Below, in pieces: positions 12,736 through 17,500 of a stretch of 17,500 bases of DNA. The stretch is taken from positions 1-17,500 of the forward strand of contig JAWQFJ010018583.1 of NCBI GenBank assembly GCA_034096865.1, in the 5' to 3' direction. Under the pieces are notes generated by a model. It was not told the DNA's origin and searched no databases. It saw only the letters and a program-made list of their open reading frames with translations. The position numbers and the translations under genes were made by a program. Origin of the DNA: Theodoxus fluviatilis. Its lineage: Eukaryota; Mollusca; Gastropoda; Cycloneritida; Neritidae. Positions within the stretch are counted from its first letter, which is position 1. Each line of letters begins with the position of its first letter.

Positions 12736-12779
12736 CTCACCTATCCTTCACCCTCCCTGGTCACGCTCCTGTGGCCGCT

Positions 12780-13165
12780 TCCTGTGTCACCCTCTCCCTT
12801 GTGTCACCTGTGTACGCTCCTGTGTAACCCTCACGGTGGCACGAGACCCTGTGTCACGCTCCCTGTGTCACGCTCTCTCTGTGTCACGCTCCCTGTGTCA
12901 CGCTCCCTGTGTCACGCTCCCTGTGTCACCCTCTCCCTGTGTCACCCTCTCCCTGTGTCACCCTCTCCCTGTGTCACCCTCCCTGTGTCACGCTCTCTGT
13001 GTCACCCTCCCTGTGTCACGCTCTCTGTGTCACCCTCCCTGTGTCACCCTCCCTGTGTCACTCTCCTGTGTCACCCTCCCTGTGTCACGCTCTCTGTGTC
13101 ACCCTCCCTGTGTCACGCTCCCTGTGTCACGCTCCCTGTGTCACCCTCCTGTGTCACCCTCCCTG
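12780..13165. repeat. 14-bp GTGTCAC minisatellite, about 24 units
   Basis: I count 24 copies of GTGTCAC followed by CCTCC, GCTCC, GCTCT or CCTCTCC, giving mostly 14-bp units with 13- and 16-bp variants. The first few units (to about 12850) are diverged, the rest close to uniform. No unit length preserves frame, and the Val-Ser-Pro-Leu-Cys-His strings in all three frames are repeat shadows. Confidence 0.95.
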
Positions 13166-13213
13166 TCTCCACTTGGTGATTAGTCTGATACAGGCTAGGA
13201 CGGCCCAACTCGT

Positions 13214-13393
13214 TGTTGGGGTCCTACATACATGATTTCTTGTTTTGTTTTGGCCGTGGAGGAGTCAGCAGTGAGTTGAGCGAGGGATTTAGTCTGCCGT
13301 CGAGGAGCGTGGGGTATGGCTTCTGCGGTGCTCCGAGTCTGCAATAAACCAATGTCCAGTTTGTTCCCGAGCCCCGGCGTTCGAGTCTGCAAT
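13214..13393 (+). other. LTR-like segment, weak
   Basis: The segment begins TGTTGGGG, contains an AATAAA at 13343-13348 and ends in GTTCGAGTCTGCA, so it has the TG...CA boundaries and a late polyadenylation signal as in a short retrotransposon LTR of about 178 bp. The 12-mer cgagtctgcaat occurs at 13334-13345 and again at 13382-13393. I found no matching target duplication, primer-binding site or coding region, and no second LTR. A chance resemblance or a remnant solo LTR are both possible. Confidence 0.2.
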
Positions 13394-14125
13394 TAGCGAG
13401 AGCGACGCAAGGAAGAGAGCGCAGTTGTTAGAAGCCTTGCCTACCACTCATTACTCCCGCCATGGCCACAACACAATACACAACTTTACTTCACGTTGTG
13501 CTTCGTGCTCCAAGTCATTGATAAAGCCGACCACTACACTGTGCGCTTCAAAGTTCTAGCCGCATGATCGTGTCACGTGATGAATGTAAATGGGGTTTAC
13601 TGCCCATCAGCTTTTGTTGGCTACACAACCACTAGGGGTGGTTAGAGTAAGATCAAGTCATCGAGTTTCCTGCGTATTCGCTCTTTACGAAGTGCACAGG
13701 GAGCCTACAGGCGTTGTATCGTCGCACAGGTGTGGGTGGAGGTGCGGCTGTCTACAAAATTTGGCCGCTGTCTTTGTCGCAAGCAGAAGGAAAAGAGAGC
13801 GTTCAGAGATGCCAAAATAACAACACATATAACTCGAGTTTTGGAGGGCTTTTATTTTCTGTATATTTCATCGGGAGTGTGGTATGAGAAGAAGGCGATG
13901 GCGGTTACTTGAGAACTGCCGCAAAGCCTAGGTGACACCCGAAATGGAAGATGAGAAAAGCTCGCCTACAGACGAGTACTTGTGCTGGGGCGGACGAAAG
14001 TCGCCGCGTGACCGCCCAGTCATCTCTCTGACGTCTTTCTGACGAGTGTCGTCATGCCTGCTTTAGTCCTTTCTTCCCAGTGGTAATTTCCGGTGCTGCC
14101 TTAATGTTACTCCTGGTTTTCCTAC
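13394..14125. other. unique DNA, no gene seen; E-box at 13572
   Basis: A 76-codon plus-strand frame from 13590 has no recognisable motif and no support from context. GTCACGTGA at 13572-13580 is an extended E-box lacking only the last base of the CLEAR palindrome. Confidence 0.5.
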
Positions 14126-14207
14126 ACAGACACGCACGCACACACTCAAGCACGCGAGCACGCACATAAACACGCTAGATCCCTCTCTTTCACACATATA
14201 TCCTCAA

Positions 14208-14259
14208 ACACACACGCACACACACACACACACACACGCACACACACACACACGCACGC

Positions 14260-14313
<54 letters not shown>

Positions 14314-14342
14314 ACACACACACACACGCACACACACACACA
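14208..14342. repeat. (CA)n microsatellite with CG interruptions
   Basis: About 135 bases of CA repeat with ten or so CG or GC substitutions (cacgca). A looser cacgcac-rich stretch precedes it at 14126-14175. The Cys-Val strings on the minus strand are artefacts. Confidence 0.95.
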
Positions 14343-14866
14343 GCTCTCACTGCCTTCTGAATACCATAGCCACGGCGAGGACCCTGCCTGCACCTCTTCA
14401 CCTTCCCGTAGCTCCGTTTGCCCCGAGGAGGGGAGAGGAGAGGCTGATAGCAACTTCAGCACGCATTCAATCCCCTCTGCACAGGCGGCGGGCGTGTTAT
14501 CATTTTGACAGGTAACGCCGCCGCTCAGGCCTCTTGTAAACAGTGAGGCAGCATGTGATCTGCCTTGGCTTGCCAGGGCCGACTACAGCGCTGGCCCCTG
14601 AAAGCCAGACAGCAGCAGTTCCACTGCACGCTGCAGACAGGCGGAGGCAGGCAGCCGCTCGGCCTTGCACCTGGCGTTTCTCAGGCTCTGAGACTGGCCT
14701 GGCAGTGAGTGTTTCTAGAGCTACACCGCCTCCAACCAGGACATGCTAGAAACGGCATAGAGAAAGACCGAAGACGCTTCTCACCCACTAGTGTTGGCTA
14801 ATCTGCACACTTTCATTGCGTGGTCATTGGCCTGCTCTGAGTATCATTCCAAACCATCTCATCTCC
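14343..14866. other. unique GC-richer DNA, no gene confirmed
   Basis: Short frames on both strands, none recognisable. Plus-strand acag followed by gtaacg at 14507-14516 resembles a splice donor but has no partner exon that I can define. Confidence 0.5.
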
Positions 14867-14869
14867 CTG

Positions 14870-14885
14870 GGCCCGTATGCATGAG
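14870..14885. repeat. Harbinger left terminal inverted repeat
   Basis: GGCCCGTATGCATGAG, pairing with 15807-15822 except for one transition at the sixth base. Preceded by CTG, the candidate target duplication. Confidence 0.82.
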
Positions 14886-15015
14886 GAGGAAGGTAGATTC
14901 CTCATGAGCAAGACTTACTACTAAAGGAAATAGAAAAGTTATGTCAAACGTTACTTGCTATGCATGGGCGATAATTTGCATTGTAATTGAGACTGTGGAG
15001 ATATGAAGTAACTAG

Positions 15016-15276
15016 CTAGAGGGTATCTTGGGTATCCTGGGAATTCCTCTCTTGTGCGCATGCGCAAGCTGTTATCGTCTGCCTTTTGACAGAAAATGCG
15101 TGCAAGTCCTCGTGCAACTCATCTGCAATTTCCAATAATTCGTGGAGACAAAATCTAAATTTGTTGTAGATTTTATCATCATCGAACGAATCAAGTGGAT
15201 TCGTTTGGTCTCGAAATATTATATTCCGTCTCTTTCTTTTCTGTTGCCGATCAAACACGATCACAAGCACTGCCAT
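15016..15276 (-). pseudogene. HARBI1-like transposase, N-terminal fragment
   Basis: The frame is open from 15354, but the ATG at 15276 is the better start: it lies in a good context (aagATGG) and begins MAVLVIVFDRQQ, in the style of many HARBI1-like proteins. From there, FRDQTNPLD (residues 21-29) followed by DDDKIYNKFRF is the conserved N-terminal signature of PIF/Harbinger transposases, and the helix LLEIADELHEDLH follows. Similarity ends at about residue 68 (15073), just before the block that normally continues toward the DDE catalytic domain; about 19 unrelated codons precede the stop. No DDE residues are present. The product could at most be a short N-terminal peptide. Confidence 0.78.
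15055..15066. promoter_or_regulatory. perfect NRF1-type palindrome
   Basis: TGCGCATGCGCA fits every position of the NRF1 consensus and is a perfect 12-bp palindrome. It lies inside the transposon, next to the point where transposase similarity is lost. Whether it is used is unknown. Confidence 0.5.
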
Positions 15277-15806
15277 CTTTAGTGTTGACATACAGTTCTC
15301 GCTCCAGCCGCAGCTCGCACCGAACTCGTGATTTCCTGGCGTACGTCGACACACGTTTCCTCATTTACAAAAATAAAATAATTTCATCTGAACAGTTTTT
15401 TCATGACAAAAATGCAATTAAAATGCATCGTTTTCATGGCATGAGATAAAACTGGCTTTGTACATAATGTCAACAGATGCTATGGATTTTATGTGCGTCG
15501 ACCCACATTTTCATTTTTAAAATATGGAAACTTACACGACCTAAGAAATGCTGTCCTTTGCTTACAATGTCTTTGGATGGGTTTCTAGTATCCCAAAATA
15601 CAGCGTTTTCTGCGCGAACCGAATACAACAATGACGGCTAAATTCACTGTAACTACGGCTGTACTAATGAGTCCTGGCTGTAGTAAATTTTAGGTTGGTT
15701 TATAACATGGTTACTTGTGAAGGAACCGCCACTATCAACTCGTGCATTCCCGAGTAGTGGTTTTACTGGAATAGTTGACACTTACCGAGTACGAAGTTAC
15801 TTTTCT

Positions 15807-15822
15807 CTCATGCATATGGGCC
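15807..15822. repeat. Harbinger right terminal inverted repeat
   Basis: CTCATGCATATGGGCC on the plus strand, the inverted partner of the left end, followed by CTG at 15823-15825. Confidence 0.82.
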
Positions 15823-15832
15823 CTGGGGATTA

Positions 15833-15847
15833 TGCAACCAGGTTGCA
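15833..15847. repeat. 7-bp-arm inverted repeat beside the transposon
   Basis: TGCAACCAGGTTGCA is a perfect inverted repeat around one central A, eight bases outside the right target duplication. The GTTGC arms resemble RFX half-sites. It is host flank by position. Confidence 0.6.
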
Positions 15848-16697
15848 GATAACAATGTTCACAGCTTCAATGGTATAAGCGGATGAAAGTTTTCAGAGTC
15901 GGTGCTGCTCATTTAGATAAAGGGTGTCTCATTTGAATCTTTACTGTAGTTCGAAGAACGGTTCAAATGCTACTTTTTAAAGACGAGACCAATATTGTTG
16001 ATGATAAAAGTTGAAGCGGTTTGTATATGTTGATGTCATTTACCTGGCAAGTGCGTCATTTGTTTGTCCACTTTGGTCCCGTAAAGAAACTAATCTTTTC
16101 GTTTTATTCCGATGCTAATCAGTCTCCAGACCATGCTGTGGATAAACAAGTTTTGCAGTGACTGGAATCTACTGGAATGACACTGACAGTATGTCTGACT
16201 GAGGCCTCAAAGAGAATACATGCATCAGAAAATGTGGAGAGCGCATCTTCCTGGAAGCTTAGTATAAATTCATACAGCTTATCTGGTCGGACTTCCACTG
16301 TCAAGTCTGTCACTTGATGTGAGGACACAGTGACGTCACTGACCGAGGGAAGGAAGGGTTGGGGGGGGGGGGGGGTAGACAGAGGACTAAAGAGAGGCTG
16401 GCTTTGGCGTTGCCGCATTTTGTGTGTGGCGCAATTTCAAATGATTGTTTGATTACTAGAAACGACACGAACCCTCGATAGGATTAGAAAAACACATCGG
16501 ACATCACAGAGCAGGCTACCATTATGAAGGCTTGCTGACAACCCGTTTTTGCCTCCAACGATCTGCGTGCTGATGTCTACAGATAAGTGTCCGATGCATT
16601 ACTTCATTTGAAATTAAACGCCAGCTACAGCGGGTGACGAGACGTTCACATCGTCAGGGAGAGAGTATTTGTATGTACACATCTGCAACACATTCAC
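15848..16697. other. unique DNA with CRE and G15 run; no confirmed gene
   Basis: A minus-strand frame of 99 codons (16418-16119) has a central stretch of ordinary composition (VTDLTVEVRPDKLYEFILSF) behind a proline-rich start, but I recognise no family. A full CRE palindrome TGACGTCA is at 16331-16338 and a run of fifteen G at 16361-16375. Confidence 0.45.
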
Positions 16698-17213
16698 ATG
16701 CATACTCCGTTTAATGCCGTTTCGTTTTCCCTGACGACAAAGGTGCTGAAAGCGTGGCGACTGGGACACGGATGGCAGCCATTCTCTGCAGCTGCCCACC
16801 TTCAGACCAATCTCGCCCCACGTGACAAGTCGTCTTTGCACCACGTCTCGTTGGACCAAACAGGGGAGGTAATCTCGAAGCTGAGAACACATGGCCGCAA
16901 AGGAGGATGCCTATTTGATGACGTCACAGTGTGGACTTGGCGTACCTGTGTGACAAGGGGCCGACTGGCTGGGAGGTCGTCCACACTCAGCCACGAAGTT
17001 ATCGCCTTCGCTATCGAGCAGTGCGTCACGCCCTATGGGGACGTTTCTGCCTTGTCCGTGCCTGGAGACGGAGCGGTGCAGACAGGAAACAGCGGGCTGC
17101 AGTCTAGGGGGCGCTGTCTTAGTCGCGTCTCACCATGCCCGCCTCAGCCTGAGAAACGTGATCTGGTTGCCATGGTGATGCGAAACTGGCAGGCCAGGAG
17201 GAACGTGCGATAG
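16698..17213 (+). CDS. unsupported 171-codon open frame
   Basis: An ATG-started frame of 171 codons in otherwise unique DNA. The predicted product is mildly basic, has no signal peptide, membrane segment, repeat or motif that I recognise, and the ATG context is ordinary. The same DNA is dense in regulatory-type motifs, so it may be upstream regulatory sequence that happens to be open. I record it because it is the longest non-repeat frame not explained by a transposon. Confidence 0.15.
   Translation: MHTPFNAVSFSLTTKVLKAWRLGHGWQPFSAAAHLQTNLAPRDKSSLHHVSLDQTGEVISKLRTHGRKGGCLFDDVTVWTWRTCVTRGRLAGRSSTLSHEVIAFAIEQCVTPYGDVSALSVPGDGAVQTGNSGLQSRGRCLSRVSPCPPQPEKRDLVAMVMRNWQARRNVR
16819..17179. promoter_or_regulatory. 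E-box, CRE, CTCF-core-like and X-box-like sites
   Basis: Four motif matches in 360 bp: CACGTGAC at 16819-16826, a perfect CRE TGACGTCA at 16919-16926, TAGGGGGCGC at 17105-17114 (all ten positions of the CTCF core YAGRKGGCRS), and GTTGCCATGGTGAT at 17166-17179 (12 of 14 against the RFX palindrome). They precede the TATA box at 17380, so an upstream control region for a gene beyond the right edge is plausible. Binding is inferred from motif identity only. Confidence 0.35.
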
Positions 17214-17379
17214 GACGCAAGGAAAGCCGATGAGAACCAGAGCGGGTGACAAAGGCGTGAGCTGCAAGAGACCGGTGGAAAATGGCTGTCTGTGACTGCC
17301 TTGGCCTCCGCCTCTAGCAAGAAATCTTTGGCACTCTAGTCACAGGGGCTCATGTCGATGTGGCAGAAGTCGATAACTC

Positions 17380-17388
17380 TATATAAAG
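17380..17388 (+). promoter_or_regulatory. TATA box
   Basis: TATATAAAG is an excellent TATA match in sequence that is not AT-rich just upstream. A start site would be expected near 17410, with the transcript leaving the window on the right. No initiator stands out and no coding start follows within the remaining 90 bases. Confidence 0.4.
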
Positions 17389-17500
17389 TCCACACTCTGG
17401 CAACTTATGATAGGCAAGTAAACAGGCAACCAAACACTGAATAAGTATTAATGATATCTGAAGTAAATCAAAGATCGAAATATTCGCTGGCGACAAAACA

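Larger units (their letters stand above)
14870..15822 (-). mobile_element. PIF/Harbinger DNA transposon, internally deleted (953 bp)
   Basis: The left end (14870-14885) and the complement of the right end (15822-15807) share GGCCCRTATGCATGAG, identical at 15 of 16 bases. Both ends are flanked by CTG (14867-14869 and 15823-15825), a 3-bp duplication as PIF/Harbinger elements make. Removing the element and one CTG gives a CCCTGGG target, palindromic around the W of CCWGG, which agrees with the CWG duplication I recall for a zebrafish Harbinger family. Inside, on the minus strand, is the beginning of a HARBI1-like transposase. The length is too short for an autonomous copy (transposase plus Myb-like protein), so this is a deletion derivative. 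An 8-bp inverted repeat (14880-14887 with 14899-14906) sits at the left end. Confidence 0.82.

Noticed and set aside
12015..13235. Open frames of 100-257 codons in the CT tract and GTGTCAC minisatellite
   Set aside because: Low-complexity translations of repeats whose unit lengths do not preserve frame.
14146..14462. Cys-Val-rich minus-strand frames
   Set aside because: Translation of the CA/CG repeat.
16495..16596. 9-bp perfect inverted repeat (CATCGGACA at 16495-16503, complement at 16588-16596)
   Set aside because: Several 9-bp inverted pairs within 100 bp are expected by chance in a window of this size, and the match does not extend.

Overview
The window looks like nuclear DNA from an animal, most likely a marine invertebrate and plausibly a mollusc. 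That is an inference from its content: non-LTR retrotransposon fragments of animal type, a PIF/Harbinger transposon, kilobase-scale simple repeats and sparse coding sequence. Nothing resembles a bacterial operon, plasmid or phage. I could not confirm any complete host protein-coding gene.

Layout. Positions 1-4530 are a GA-rich 33-bp minisatellite of roughly 137 units that runs off the left edge, with a 161-bp higher-order period near its start. From 4531 to 6170 is mostly unique DNA. It holds two CpG-rich promoter-like clusters (ETS, CLEAR-type E-box and E2F motifs at 4813-4921; NRF1-like and three CCAAT motifs at 5649-5764), an RFX X-box-like site, and a G-run tract. From 6193 to about 7478 is a broken, 5'-truncated LINE on the minus strand ending in a (GTTC)n tail. 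From 7480 to 8150 is a Z-DNA-type GT/GC tract and AT-rich DNA. From 8160 to 10580 is a CT tract followed by a very long (CTAT)n/(GATA)n array. From 10581 to 12014 is a second, much better preserved 5'-truncated LINE (CR1/Rex1-like reverse transcriptase, 370 codons open), followed by another CT-rich tract to 12670. A 14-bp GTGTCAC minisatellite fills 12780-13165. From 13200 to 14866 is mostly unique DNA with a (CA)n block. From 14870 to 15822 is a 953-bp PIF/Harbinger element with 16-bp terminal inverted repeats, a CTG target duplication and the N-terminal part of a HARBI1-like transposase. From 15823 to 17500 is unique DNA with CRE, E-box, CTCF-like and X-box-like motifs and a TATA box close to the right edge.

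The parts do not form a pathway. The window is an intergenic or intronic landscape shaped by tandem-repeat expansion and transposon decay, with a few places where a real promoter may lie. The most useful observations are the structurally complete but internally deleted Harbinger element, the young LINE embedded in a simple-repeat tract whose GATA array is purest next to the LINE tail, the nested organisation of the minisatellite, and the promoter-like motif clusters. I did not find evidence of a new biochemical system.
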